DNA of 64,000 bases, from NCBI GenBank assembly GCA_016617495.1, contig WYCU01000004.1, positions 62,001-126,000 of the forward strand. Direction: 5' to 3'. The position numbers and the translations under genes were made by a program. Of this stretch, positions 55,757 to 64,000 are shown in pieces (position 1 is the first letter of the stretch; each line of letters starts with the position of its first letter). The notes beneath the pieces were generated by a model. The model was given only the letters and a program-made list of their open reading frames with translations. It did not search any database and was not told the origin of the DNA. Source of the DNA: Azonexaceae bacterium s22. GTDB taxonomy: Bacteria; Pseudomonadota; Gammaproteobacteria; Burkholderiales; Rhodocyclaceae.

Positions 55757-56935
55757 ATGTTTAATAGAGAAGCCAATGATCTGAAACGAGTTATTGTCGG
55801 GGCATTATCGCTCGTGGCACTCGTTATTTTGTCAGGGTGTGGAATCTTCGGGGGCTCGGGGCCGCAGACGGGTCGTGTCGAAAGTGGGGAAACTGCAGTT
55901 ATTTCCGCCGATATTAAAGTTGTGGATGTCAACGATGCGGTAGCGCGGAGAGTGCTGGAAAGTCAAAAGCGGCGTTCGTTCTCCGATACCTTCGGTACCA
56001 AACCTTATCGGGGCTACGTTGTCGGGGCGGGTGATGTTTTGGCCATTTCGATATGGGAGTCCTCTCCCGGGGGCTTGTTCGGAAGCGCTGGCTTGAGTTC
56101 GGGAGCGCCGAGCGGGGTTCAGGTCAGCGCACTACCAGATCAAATGGTTCAAGCCGATGGGACGATCAGCATTCCATTCGTAGGTACGGTGCCTGTTGCT
56201 GGGAAGTCACTGCCTCAGCTGGAGTCATTTATCGTCAAAAAGCTCGCAGGAAAGGCAATACAGCCGCAAGTGATGGTTCGTGTAGTGAAAAATTCTTCAG
56301 CGAATGTTACAGTCGTTGGTGAGGTGTCTACGAGTACGTTAATGCCGCTGACGGCAAAAGGGGAGCGGCTGCTCGATGCCCTTGCTGCTGCGGGCGGTGT
56401 TCGCCAACCGGTGGGGAAGACGACGATTCAAATGACGCGCGGGCAGGAAACATCGGCACTTGCATTGGATACAGTAATTCAGGATCCAGCCCAAAATGTT
56501 CCGCTTTTTCCGGGGGATGTAATTACCGCATTACATCAGCCCTTGAGTTTCACTGCGTTGGGTGCTGTGGCGTCCAATCAGGAAATTCAGTATGAGGCGC
56601 AAGGCATCACGTTAGCGCAAGCGCTGGCTCGGGCCGGTGGCTTGCAGGACAATCGCGCGAATGTGCAAGGCGTGTTCATTTTCCGTTTTGAAGATCCGTC
56701 TGTTGTTGGTGAGAGTGCAAGCGGCAGGCGTACTACTCCTGCAGGGAAAATTCCGGTGGTTTATCGTGTAGACATGCGCGATCCTGGCTCGTTATTTGTG
56801 GCACAAGGCTTTCCAATCCGGGATAAGGATGTGATGTATGTCGCCAATGCGCCGGGCGTGGAGTTGCAAAAGTTCCTGACCATGCTGTCGTCATTGGTGT
56901 TCTCTGCCCGTGGTTTGACTACGATGGGGCAGTAG
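55757..56935 (+). CDS. kpsD: Capsule export outer-membrane protein (OPX family)
   Basis: Wza/BexD/CtrA-like outer-membrane channel lipoprotein. Lipobox LSGCGIFGG (Cys near residue 25), then the export domain YVVGAGDVLAISIWESS, DGTISIPFVGTVPVAGKSLPQLE and a second SLBB-like repeat (ITLAQALARAGGLQDNRANVQGVFIFRFED). 392 aa suits the BexD/KpsD-short class. AAGGTCACAAG precedes the ATG. A terminator-like hairpin follows. Confidence 0.93.
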   Translation: MFNREANDLKRVIVGALSLVALVILSGCGIFGGSGPQTGRVESGETAVISADIKVVDVNDAVARRVLESQKRRSFSDTFGTKPYRGYVVGAGDVLAISIWESSPGGLFGSAGLSSGAPSGVQVSALPDQMVQADGTISIPFVGTVPVAGKSLPQLESFIVKKLAGKAIQPQVMVRVVKNSSANVTVVGEVSTSTLMPLTAKGERLLDALAAAGGVRQPVGKTTIQMTRGQETSALALDTVIQDPAQNVPLFPGDVITALHQPLSFTALGAVASNQEIQYEAQGITLAQALARAGGLQDNRANVQGVFIFRFEDPSVVGESASGRRTTPAGKIPVVYRVDMRDPGSLFVAQGFPIRDKDVMYVANAPGVELQKFLTMLSSLVFSARGLTTMGQ

Positions 56936-56980
56936 TAGTTGGACATCGCGTGCGCTAACTGTCGGGTGCGGCACTGATAC

Positions 56981-57021
56981 TCCGGGCAACACATCATGAT
57001 GCGTTGCCCGGAAAGCATTTT
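56981..57021 (+). terminator. Probable terminator after kpsD
   Basis: TCCGGGCAAC / GTTGCCCGGA ten-base stem with a 12-base loop, followed by AAGCATTTTT. kpsS begins about 40 bases later, so read-through must occur or kpsS has its own promoter. Confidence 0.65.
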
Positions 57022-57061
57022 TGGAATCGGGGCGACAGCCCCTTGTGGCTAGAGTTTTCTT

Positions 57062-58285
57062 TTGAAGCGGCATTTTCTTTTTCTGCAAGGGATTTGCTCT
57101 CCGTTTTTTGCCGCGCTTGCCGAGCAATTGCGGCACGATGGGCATACCGTATCCAAGGTTAATTTTAATGTTGGGGACTGGTTCTATTGGGGTAAGGGGC
57201 AAGCCAAAAGCTACCGAGGTCGTTTGACCGACCTGGGGGGGTTTCTCGATTTTATTTTTGGGCGGGAGTGTGTGACCGACCAAGTGTTGTTTGGTGACCT
57301 GCGGCCCGTACACTTGCCAGCCTTGGAGGCCGCGCGAATTCGAGGAATTCGCAATCATGTCTATGAGGAAGGCTACTTTCGTCCGTATTGGGTGACACTG
57401 GAGCGCGAGGGGGTTAACAGCCATTCCCTGTTGCCCAAGGAGCCGGGCTGGTATCGTCAGGTTGAGGCCGTACTGCCGAAAAGTGCGGATGTGGTGTCAT
57501 TTCGCTCCCCGTTTTCCTTGAGAGCACTACACGATGTGGCTTACCACTGCGCAGGTGCCTTGAATCCGTTCTTTTTCCCTCGCTACCGGACCCACGCGCC
57601 GGTTACCGCGCCAGTCGAATACTTGGGTTACATGCGGCGTTTTCCGGCTTTGCGCGCATGGAAACGGCGCGATGCAGCCGTGATCGAATCGCTGAGCAGA
57701 TCTGGGGATCCTTACTACGTATTGCCATTGCAATTAAATGGCGATGCCCAGATTCGCTATCACTCTCAATTCGAAGGTATGGAAGAGGTCATCGATTTGG
57801 TCATGGCTTCGTTTGCTCGAGAAGCCCCTGCACAAGCACGCCTAGTTATCAAGAACCACCCACTCGACATGTGGTTGGTTGATTACCAACGCTTTATTGA
57901 ACACCGCGCAAAACATTTTGATATCGAAGGCCGGATTGACTATCTGGAAACGGGGAACCTCGAAGTCCTGTTGGAACATGCGCGAGGTGTCATTACGGTG
58001 AATAGCACCGTCGGCGGTGTTTCGCTCGGGCTGGGTTGTCCGACAATTTGCCTTGCCGATCCGATCTATAACTTGTCAGGCCTTACTTTCGAGGGCGAAA
58101 TTGACGATTTCTGGAGGCACAGCGTTCCTCCGGACGAGATCCTGTTCAGGCAATTCAAGAGGGTTGTCATGTTCACAACGCAGGTCAATGGCGGATTTTA
58201 TTGTCGCAAGGGAATCGGCTTGGCTGTTTCCAATAGTGCAGCCGTCTTGGCGGCCGAAAAGTCGCCCCTGGAGTCATTGTTATGA
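57062..58285 (+). CDS. kpsS: Capsule Kdo transferase KpsS
   Basis: Adds the first Kdo to the lipid anchor (phosphatidylglycerol in E. coli). N-terminal FLFLQGICSPFFAALAEQLRHDGHTV, a central KNHPLD (HP motif) and VNSTVGGVSLGLGCPTICLADPIYNLSG near the C-terminus are KpsS landmarks. 407 aa. The start codon is TTG at 57062, with a poor ribosome site. Its stop overlaps the SDR ATG (ATGA), coupling it to the lipid-modification genes. It corresponds in position to wcbO of Burkholderia. Confidence 0.93.
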   Translation: MKRHFLFLQGICSPFFAALAEQLRHDGHTVSKVNFNVGDWFYWGKGQAKSYRGRLTDLGGFLDFIFGRECVTDQVLFGDLRPVHLPALEAARIRGIRNHVYEEGYFRPYWVTLEREGVNSHSLLPKEPGWYRQVEAVLPKSADVVSFRSPFSLRALHDVAYHCAGALNPFFFPRYRTHAPVTAPVEYLGYMRRFPALRAWKRRDAAVIESLSRSGDPYYVLPLQLNGDAQIRYHSQFEGMEEVIDLVMASFAREAPAQARLVIKNHPLDMWLVDYQRFIEHRAKHFDIEGRIDYLETGNLEVLLEHARGVITVNSTVGGVSLGLGCPTICLADPIYNLSGLTFEGEIDDFWRHSVPPDEILFRQFKRVVMFTTQVNGGFYCRKGIGLAVSNSAAVLAAEKSPLESLL

Positions 58286-59046
58286 TTGCCAGGCGAATTT
58301 TGATTACCGGAGCGACCGGGGCTATTGGATCGGCTTTGGCCATGGTTTATGCGGCGCCTGGTATATCGCTTTGTTTACACGGCAGGAACAAGGCTCGCCT
58401 CGATGAGGTGGCACAAGCATGCCGCAAGCAAGGCGCGGAAGTGCAGACGCAGTCGCTGGATGTTCGTGATCTTGGTGAATTGCGCTCATGGCTTGTCACC
58501 CTCTGGGCCGAAGCACCGATTGATCTGATGATCGTCAATGCCGGGATGAATACCCATGTGGGGGCTGATGGCTGCAATGAGCCATGGAGCGAGGCTGAGG
58601 CAGTTCTGGACATCAATTTGCGGGCAACGATGGCCATGTGTGACGAACTCATACCGTTCATGCGCGCACGTAAAACGGGGCAAATTGCCTTGGTGAGTTC
58701 CTTGGCTGGCTACTACGGTTTGCCGATGACACCAACTTATTGTGCAACCAAGGCCGGGGTCAAGGCCTACGGTGAAGCCTTGCGCGGGTGGTTGGCGGAT
58801 AGCGGTATTCAGGTCAATGTGATCATGCCCGGCTATGTGGACTCAACGATGTGTACGGAGATGCCCGGTCCCAAGCCATTTCTCTGGACACCGGAGCGCG
58901 CAGCGCGCAGGATCAGTCGCGGGCTGGCAAAAAATGAGGCACGAATCACATTCCCCTTTCCGCTGGATTTCGGCACTTGGTGGTTGGCGGTACTGCCATC
59001 GGCTATATCGCAACGGATTTTGCGCTTGCTGAATTATCGTGTTTGA
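58282..59046 (+). CDS. Short-chain dehydrogenase/reductase in the capsule lipid module
   Basis: NAD(P)H-dependent SDR. TGATGAIGSALA is the cofactor loop, VNAGMN the NAG motif, SSLAGYYGLPMTPTYCATKAG the catalytic Ser, Tyr and Lys. 254 aa. It starts on the kpsS stop (ATGA) and its end overlaps the next gene by eight bases. Position and partners match WcbP in Burkholderia capsule loci. A reduction of the ketone made by the alpha-oxoamine synthase encoded nearby would fit; the substrate is inferred. Confidence 0.88.
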   Translation: MIARRILITGATGAIGSALAMVYAAPGISLCLHGRNKARLDEVAQACRKQGAEVQTQSLDVRDLGELRSWLVTLWAEAPIDLMIVNAGMNTHVGADGCNEPWSEAEAVLDINLRATMAMCDELIPFMRARKTGQIALVSSLAGYYGLPMTPTYCATKAGVKAYGEALRGWLADSGIQVNVIMPGYVDSTMCTEMPGPKPFLWTPERAARRISRGLAKNEARITFPFPLDFGTWWLAVLPSAISQRILRLLNYRV

Positions 59047-60583
59047 TCTGATCACGGCCGTTGTAGTTGCTGGTGGTATTGGCCTGATTGCCAGTTTTTT
59101 GCTGGAGTTGTTACTGCATCCGCGGGCAATAGTGCCTTGGCGACGCCATTGGACGAGTCTCTGCGTACACGCAGGGATCTGGTTTCTGTGGTTCGGTGTG
59201 GCCTTGGCGCTTGTTCATAGGCCAGTATTTTCCACGGTCATCGGTTTGGCGTTGCTGATGCTGATTGTCATGGTCAACAACGCCAAATTTCATTCCCTAC
59301 GGGAACCCTTTCTCGCCCAGGATTTTGAATATTTTACCGATGCCATCCGGCACCCGAGGCTCTATATCCCCTTTCTGGGTTGGGGGCGTGCCATATCGAT
59401 CGCGGTTGCGGTAATTGCTGCAATCGCTGTTGGACTAGTCCTTGAACCATCGCTGTTCAGTCGAACCACGCCACAGATATTCTGGCTGCATTCAATGTCC
59501 AGTGTGGTGATCGGGGTGTTCTTGCTCTGCCTCGGACACTGGCGTAGCGGCCCTGTTTGCTATCAACCCGAGGCAGATTTGTATCGTCTTGGATTGTTGG
59601 CTTATCTCTGGCGTTACTGGCGTGATGAGCAGCGCAAAATTGACGTGTGTGATGCCAATGAAACGCTGCCGGAACTGCCGGACGGAGACGCTCATGCGTC
59701 GCTACCGGATTTGGTCGTGATTCAGAGCGAATCGTTTTTTGATCCACGCCGGAGTTTTTCCGGACTTCGTTCGGATCTGCTGAGTGCTTTCGATTGTTTG
59801 AAAACGGAAAGTGTCGATTACGGCCAGCTACAGGTGCCCGCCTGGGGAGCTAACACGGTTCGCAGTGAATTTGCATTTCTTTCGGGGCGGGAAAATGCCT
59901 CGCTCGGGGTTCACCAATTCAATCCCTATCGACGATTTGTTTGGTCCTGTCCCGAGACGATTGCCACCAGGCTTCGGGCGGCAGGTTATCGAACGGTGTG
60001 TATCCATCCCTATCCGGCATCGTTCTATACCCGAAACCGCGTGTATCCGAAAATTGGATTTGATGAGTTCATCGATATACGGGCCTTTGAAAATGCACCG
60101 AAAAGTGGTCCTTACGTCGGTGACCAGCCGTTGGCGGAACGTGTGATTCAGGAATTACGGTGTGCCGATGATGCGGTCAGACGCCCACTATTCGTTTTCG
60201 TGATTACCATGGAGAACCATGGGCCCTTACATCTCGAACGTGTCGCCGCGGGTGATGTGGCGCGTCTTTATCGGGAAACGCCACCTGCTGGTTGCGATGA
60301 CCTGACCATCTATGCCCGCCATCTGGAAAACGCGGACAAAATGTTCTCAAGCCTGAGATCCCATCTGCTGAAATCCTCGCGTGATGCCATTCTTTGCATT
60401 TATGGCGATCATGTGCCGATCATGCCTACAGTCTATGCCCAGTTGGCGGTACCGGACGGTACGACGGACTTCGTCATCTGGAGAAACCGGCGGATCAAGC
60501 AGAACGCCGACCTTCGCGCGGGGGGGCGAACGGTACCACTCGATACGCTCGCGCGCCGCTTGCTTGAGGAAATCGCTCGCTAA
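59039..60583 (+). CDS. LTA-synthase/sulfatase-like membrane enzyme
   Basis: Membrane protein with four to five N-terminal helices (about 1-185) and a periplasmic alkaline-phosphatase-fold domain. VVIQSESFFDPR carries the metal-binding Glu and the nucleophile region, WGANTVRSEFAFLSG resembles the LTA-synthase WGxNTxxSEF motif, and YGDHVPIM provides late metal ligands. Such enzymes move phosphoglycerol or other phospho-alcohol groups from lipids. GTG start at 59039 overlaps the SDR gene by eight bases. In this place it may decorate the capsule or its anchor, like WcbQ (position-based inference). 514 aa. Confidence 0.85.
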   Translation: MFDLITAVVVAGGIGLIASFLLELLLHPRAIVPWRRHWTSLCVHAGIWFLWFGVALALVHRPVFSTVIGLALLMLIVMVNNAKFHSLREPFLAQDFEYFTDAIRHPRLYIPFLGWGRAISIAVAVIAAIAVGLVLEPSLFSRTTPQIFWLHSMSSVVIGVFLLCLGHWRSGPVCYQPEADLYRLGLLAYLWRYWRDEQRKIDVCDANETLPELPDGDAHASLPDLVVIQSESFFDPRRSFSGLRSDLLSAFDCLKTESVDYGQLQVPAWGANTVRSEFAFLSGRENASLGVHQFNPYRRFVWSCPETIATRLRAAGYRTVCIHPYPASFYTRNRVYPKIGFDEFIDIRAFENAPKSGPYVGDQPLAERVIQELRCADDAVRRPLFVFVITMENHGPLHLERVAAGDVARLYRETPPAGCDDLTIYARHLENADKMFSSLRSHLLKSSRDAILCIYGDHVPIMPTVYAQLAVPDGTTDFVIWRNRRIKQNADLRAGGRTVPLDTLARRLLEEIAR

Positions 60584-60598
60584 GCCGTGCCGAGGTGA

Positions 60599-61978
60599 TC
60601 AGGCGCGGGCGATTTCCCTGGTCAGCAATTCAACCGTGTGGTCGATTTGTTCGTCCGTGTGCTGGCAACTGAGGAAGAAGCGCAGGCGTGCCGATTTCTC
60701 GGGGACCGCCGGATAGAGAATGGGCTGTACATTGATGCCTTGTTCAAACAGGGCATTGGACAAGCGAGCGGCTTTGAGCGAACTGCCTGTAATTGCAGGG
60801 ATGACGGCCAGTCCGGTGCTCGTGCCAGTATCGATACCGGCACTTCGGGCCAGACGCAGGAAGCGTTGTCCTTGGGTTTGCAGGCGCTCGACACGCTCTG
60901 GTTCGCGAATCATCTTTTGCAGTGCTGCCAGTGCGGAAGCGGCAACGGGCGGTGGCATGCCGACACTGTAAAGGAAGCCAGGTGCGAAATATTTAAGTGG
61001 CTCGACAAGCGCTTTGCTTCCCGCGATATAGCCGCCACAGCCGGCCAATGCCTTGCTTAGCGTACCCATCCAGATATCGACACAGGTGCCGGGCAGGCCG
61101 AAGTGTTCGCGAATGCCCAAGCCACGTTTCCCCATGATGCCGAAGGAATGCGCCTCGTCGACCATCAGGAAGCAGCGATAGCGCTCCTTTAATTCCACGA
61201 TTGCCGGCAGGTCGGGGTAGTCCCCATCCATGCTGTAAATGCCTTCGATGACGATCAGGACCCGCTCGTATTGCAGCCGTTGATCGCGCAGGATCGTTTC
61301 CAGGCTCGCGAGATCGTTATGCGGGAAGGGCAGGCGTTTTGCTCCGGAGAGCTGAATACCCTGCAAGACGCTGTTATGAATGAGTGCGTCATGGATGATG
61401 AGATCGCGTGGCCCGAACAAATAGCCGAGTGTCGTTACGTTGGTAGCGTGGCCGCTGACCAGGGCGATGCAATCGTCGACCTCATAGACTTCAGCCAGCG
61501 CACGCTCGAATTCGCGGTGCAATGCACGTTCACCGGAAACCGGTCGGCTTGCCGAAACGGAGGTGCCGTAACGATCGATGGCTGCCTTGGCTGCTGCGCT
61601 GACCTCCGGATCGCCGGACATGCCGAGATAGTTGTAGCTGGAGTAGTTGATATATTCCCGTCCGCCGATGCTTGTGACGTTGGCCGCAATACCATCATGA
61701 ACCCGAAAAAACGGGTTGGGCACGCCGAGTTGGCGTGCGCCTTCCTGCATGATGCGGATCTGCTGATAGGCCGGGTGGTGCTCAAAGCGATAGCTGGACT
61801 CGGGCAGATTGGCGATTGCGCGAACCGATGGCGTTTCGACACCGGCGAGGCTAACCGCCGCGTTATCCTGATCGGGCAGGGCGCCGGCACGTTTGAGGCG
61901 TCGTTCCAGCGCCTGCTGGATCAACTTGTCCTTGAGCTGATTGGTCAGGCCTTTGAGACTGGGATTCGGTTTGGGCAT
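60599..61978 (-). CDS. Alpha-oxoamine-synthase-family PLP enzyme (BioF/serine-palmitoyltransferase-like)
   Basis: Condenses an acyl thioester with an amino acid, losing CO2, to give an aminoketone. YINYSSYNYLGMSGDPEV, RPVSGERALHREFE, MVDEAHSFGIMGKRG and the PLP Lys in TLSKALAGCGGYIAG are clear. 459 aa is longer than BioF, with an ~60-residue N-terminal extension starting at MPKPNPSLKGL. ATG 61978 lies four bases after the stop of the polyketide synthase, whose ACP is the likely acyl donor. This matches WcbT in Burkholderia. Product probably a long-chain aminoketone; the amino acid is unknown. Confidence 0.88.
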   Translation of the reverse strand: MPKPNPSLKGLTNQLKDKLIQQALERRLKRAGALPDQDNAAVSLAGVETPSVRAIANLPESSYRFEHHPAYQQIRIMQEGARQLGVPNPFFRVHDGIAANVTSIGGREYINYSSYNYLGMSGDPEVSAAAKAAIDRYGTSVSASRPVSGERALHREFERALAEVYEVDDCIALVSGHATNVTTLGYLFGPRDLIIHDALIHNSVLQGIQLSGAKRLPFPHNDLASLETILRDQRLQYERVLIVIEGIYSMDGDYPDLPAIVELKERYRCFLMVDEAHSFGIMGKRGLGIREHFGLPGTCVDIWMGTLSKALAGCGGYIAGSKALVEPLKYFAPGFLYSVGMPPPVAASALAALQKMIREPERVERLQTQGQRFLRLARSAGIDTGTSTGLAVIPAITGSSLKAARLSNALFEQGINVQPILYPAVPEKSARLRFFLSCQHTDEQIDHTVELLTREIARA

Positions 61979-61982
61979 GGCG

Positions 61983-64000
61983 TCAGTGCTTTTCCTGGGC
62001 GATGCTGTCGGCAATGCGGTCGATGGCCTCGGCGTTGATTTCGCCGCCATGTTGTTCAGCCATGGCCTTGACCTGAGTCGCCATGTCGGCATCGTCTGCG
62101 GCGGCTACATCGCCACCCTTGAGCTGGAGAATGATCCGTTCCGACAGCTTGGCGATGGTGGGGCCTTCGCTCAAAGCCATGACCGGCAAATTGATCCCGA
62201 ACCGTTGGTCGACCGCGGTAATCAGTTCCACAGCCATCAGGGAATCCATGCCCATGTCGTAAACGGATTTATTGATATCGATTTTTTCCGGGGCGGTGCG
62301 CAGAATTTCGCTGACTTCTTCCTTGAGCAGATCGGCCAGCGCCGCATGGAGCTCGTCGGAAGGCAGTTCGCGCAACCAGCGCTGAAGCTCGGCGCTGTCA
62401 TCGCCGCCACTACCGCTATCGTCATGACTGGCCAGTTCGCGGAATTTGGGTGCGCGTGCGGAAGGAAGGAAGCGACTGAGGGCCGACCAATCCAGTTCCA
62501 GTACACCGACCGCCGATTCGGGTTGAACCAGCAGTTGGTCGAGCACATCGAGGGCATTGGCGGAAATCAGCGCGGCTCCACCCATGCGCGACTGCAGGGC
62601 ATCCTTGATTTCCTCGTTGCGTGAGAGGAAACCCACGTCGTCAATGGCGCCCCAGCAGGCAGCCAACCCGGGCAAGCCTTGTTGGCGGCGGCGGGCGGCC
62701 AAGGCTTCGAGGAAGGTATTGGCCGCGACGTAGTTGCCTTGTCCGGGATTACCGAAGACGGTTGTGGCGGACGAGTACAGTACGAAGAAATCCAGCGGAC
62801 AAGCGCGGGACAGTTCATCAAGGTAGAGCGCACCCAGTATCTTCGGTGTGAATACGCGCTCGATGTGCTCCCGCTGCATGTTCCGCAGCAGGCCATCGTC
62901 GATGACCATGGCGGCATGGACAATGCCGCGAAGTGGCGGCAGTTCGTTGCCGATCCGTGCAAAGAGGGCCGTTAGCGCCATGCGGTCGGTGATGTCGCAG
63001 GCTGCTGCCATCACATTGACGCCAGCGGCCTGAAGATCGGCAACGCCTTGCACGGCTTCCTCGGTGGTCGGGCCACGGCGGCTGACCAGCACCAGATGCT
63101 TGGCCCCCTTTTCGGCGAGCCATCGTGCCGTTTTCAGGCCAAATCCGCTAAGGCCACCGGTAACCAGATAGCTCGCATCGGCCGGCAGTGCAGGGGCGCG
63201 GGGGGGCGGCGCTTGATCGGCGATGTGATCGGGCAAGGGTAGGCCGTCCCGGAAACTGACGACAATTTTGCCGATCTGCCGGGCCTGCTGCATGTAGCGG
63301 AAGGCTTCGACAACTTCCGCAGCCGGGAAGGCGCGATAAGGCAGCGGCTTGAGGTGGCCCTGTTCGAAGAGGCCCATCAGTTCATTGAACAGACGCTCGG
63401 TCAATTCCGGCGAGGCGGACATCAGTTGATCGGCATCGATACCGAAGTAGGTGATGTTGTTGCGGAACGGACGCAGGCCAATTCGGGTGTTTTCGTAGAA
63501 ATCGCGCTTGCCGAGTTCCAGGAAGCGGCCAAATGGACGCAGGATGCCCAGATTCCGATTGATCGCTTCGCCGGCAAGCGAGTTCAGGACGACATCAATG
63601 CCCTTGCCGCCGGTGATTTCCATGATCCGGTCGGCAAAATCGAGCGAACGCGAATCGAGCACATGGTCGGCGCCCAATTGACGCACGAACTGACGCTTTT
63701 CGTCGGAACCGGCCGTGGCGAAAATCTCCGCGCCGAGGTACTGGGCGAGACGGATGGCGGCAATGCCGACACCACCCGCGGCACCGTGGATCAGGATCTT
63801 TTCTCCCGGTTGCAGGCGTGCCAGATGATGAAGCGCGTAGTAAACCGTGAAGAAGGTCGTCGGGATGGTTGCCGCGGCCTCGTGGCTCCAGCCCGCCGGC
63901 TTGCGTACGACGGCGCTGGCCTGGGTGATGACCTGATTGCTGAAGCACGATGGGGCGAAGGCGATGACTTCCATGCCCGGCATCAGACGATCGACGCCGG
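61983..64000 (-). CDS. Type I polyketide/fatty-acid synthase, C-terminal part (truncated by window edge)
   Basis: The visible 671 residues contain, in order, an enoyl reductase (HEAAATIPTTFFTVYYALHHLARLQPGEKILIHGAAGGVG), a ketoreductase (LVTGGLSGFGLKTARWLAEKGAKHLVLVSRRG with SSATTVFGNPGQGNYVAAN carrying Ser/Tyr/Asn) and one acyl carrier protein (DMGMDSLMAVEL, phosphopantetheine Ser). A short tail follows the ACP and there is no thioesterase. ER plus KR implies a reduced, fatty-acid-like chain. The frame continues off the right edge, where KS, AT and DH would be expected. With the oxoamine synthase it resembles the WcbR/WcbT pair. Confidence 0.93.
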   Translation of the reverse strand, partial: GVDRLMPGMEVIAFAPSCFSNQVITQASAVVRKPAGWSHEAAATIPTTFFTVYYALHHLARLQPGEKILIHGAAGGVGIAAIRLAQYLGAEIFATAGSDEKRQFVRQLGADHVLDSRSLDFADRIMEITGGKGIDVVLNSLAGEAINRNLGILRPFGRFLELGKRDFYENTRIGLRPFRNNITYFGIDADQLMSASPELTERLFNELMGLFEQGHLKPLPYRAFPAAEVVEAFRYMQQARQIGKIVVSFRDGLPLPDHIADQAPPPRAPALPADASYLVTGGLSGFGLKTARWLAEKGAKHLVLVSRRGPTTEEAVQGVADLQAAGVNVMAAACDITDRMALTALFARIGNELPPLRGIVHAAMVIDDGLLRNMQREHIERVFTPKILGALYLDELSRACPLDFFVLYSSATTVFGNPGQGNYVAANTFLEALAARRRQQGLPGLAACWGAIDDVGFLSRNEEIKDALQSRMGGAALISANALDVLDQLLVQPESAVGVLELDWSALSRFLPSARAPKFRELASHDDSGSGGDDSAELQRWLRELPSDELHAALADLLKEEVSEILRTAPEKIDINKSVYDMGMDSLMAVELITAVDQRFGINLPVMALSEGPTIAKLSERIILQLKGGDVAAADDADMATQVKAMAEQHGGEINAEAIDRIADSIAQEKH

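Overview
The window looks like a chromosome segment of a betaproteobacterium, most likely a member of the Rhodocyclales (Dechloromonas/Azonexus-like). This rests on gene order (lpxB-rnhB-rRNA methylase; cysE-iscR-iscS-iscU-iscA-hscBA-fdx-iscX), on a DUF3460 protein, and on the mostly GC-rich codon use. No rRNA, tRNA, IS element, prophage or CRISPR array was seen. Both edges cut genes: lpxB on the left and a polyketide synthase on the right.

Layout. 1-9 kb: end of lpxB, rnhB, a TrmH-family methylase, a small lipoprotein, a CorA-like transporter, the PEP synthase regulator ppsR, and a translationally coupled CHASE2 / small secreted protein / M48 peptidase operon. 9-24 kb: a PEP and lactate block with ppc, an L-2-hydroxyglutarate-type oxidase, a universal stress protein, a D-lactate-dehydrogenase-like flavo/Fe-S protein, the lutABC L-lactate oxidase operon, its divergent FadR-family regulator and ppsA. 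Three identical 11-bp operators lie between lutA and the regulator. Between dld and lutB is a 1.1-kb imperfect palindrome built from 45-bp repeats. 24-33.5 kb: an accessory stretch with a perfect CIRCE heat-shock operator in front of a YjzC-like/WYL-like pair, a lipocalin, two DUF1254 proteins each divergent from an AraC regulator in a mirror-image layout, an orphan CcoQ-like peptide, a VOC protein and a cNMP-binding protein. 33.5-41.5 kb: cysE and a complete isc operon with two cysteine desulfurases and an IscR site. 41.7-64 kb: an ABC-dependent (group 2/3-like) capsule locus.

The capsule locus has kpsM, kpsT and kpsE for export; a lower-GC, strain-specific core (acetyltransferase, three-module 1167-aa protein, cytidylyltransferase-RraA fusion, paralogue of the third module, secreted beta-helix protein); then kpsF, kpsC, kpsD and kpsS. 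It ends with a lipid module: an SDR, an LTA-synthase-like membrane phosphotransferase, an alpha-oxoamine-synthase-type PLP enzyme and a polyketide/fatty-acid synthase. That order resembles the wcbO-P-Q-R-T end of the Burkholderia pseudomallei capsule cluster. I infer that the module makes an unusual, possibly sphingoid-like, lipid anchor for a Kdo-linked capsule. The core may make and transfer an unusual CMP-activated keto-sugar acid. This is the best candidate here for an undescribed system.

A second theme is a dispersed short repeat: a 12-bp palindrome GCGGTCGACCGC inside ATTGTCGCGGTCGACC, often followed by an A-rich tract and an intrinsic terminator. I count eleven copies, all in the first 36 kb and ten of them in the same orientation whatever the strand of the neighbouring gene. 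Several have become part of coding sequence.
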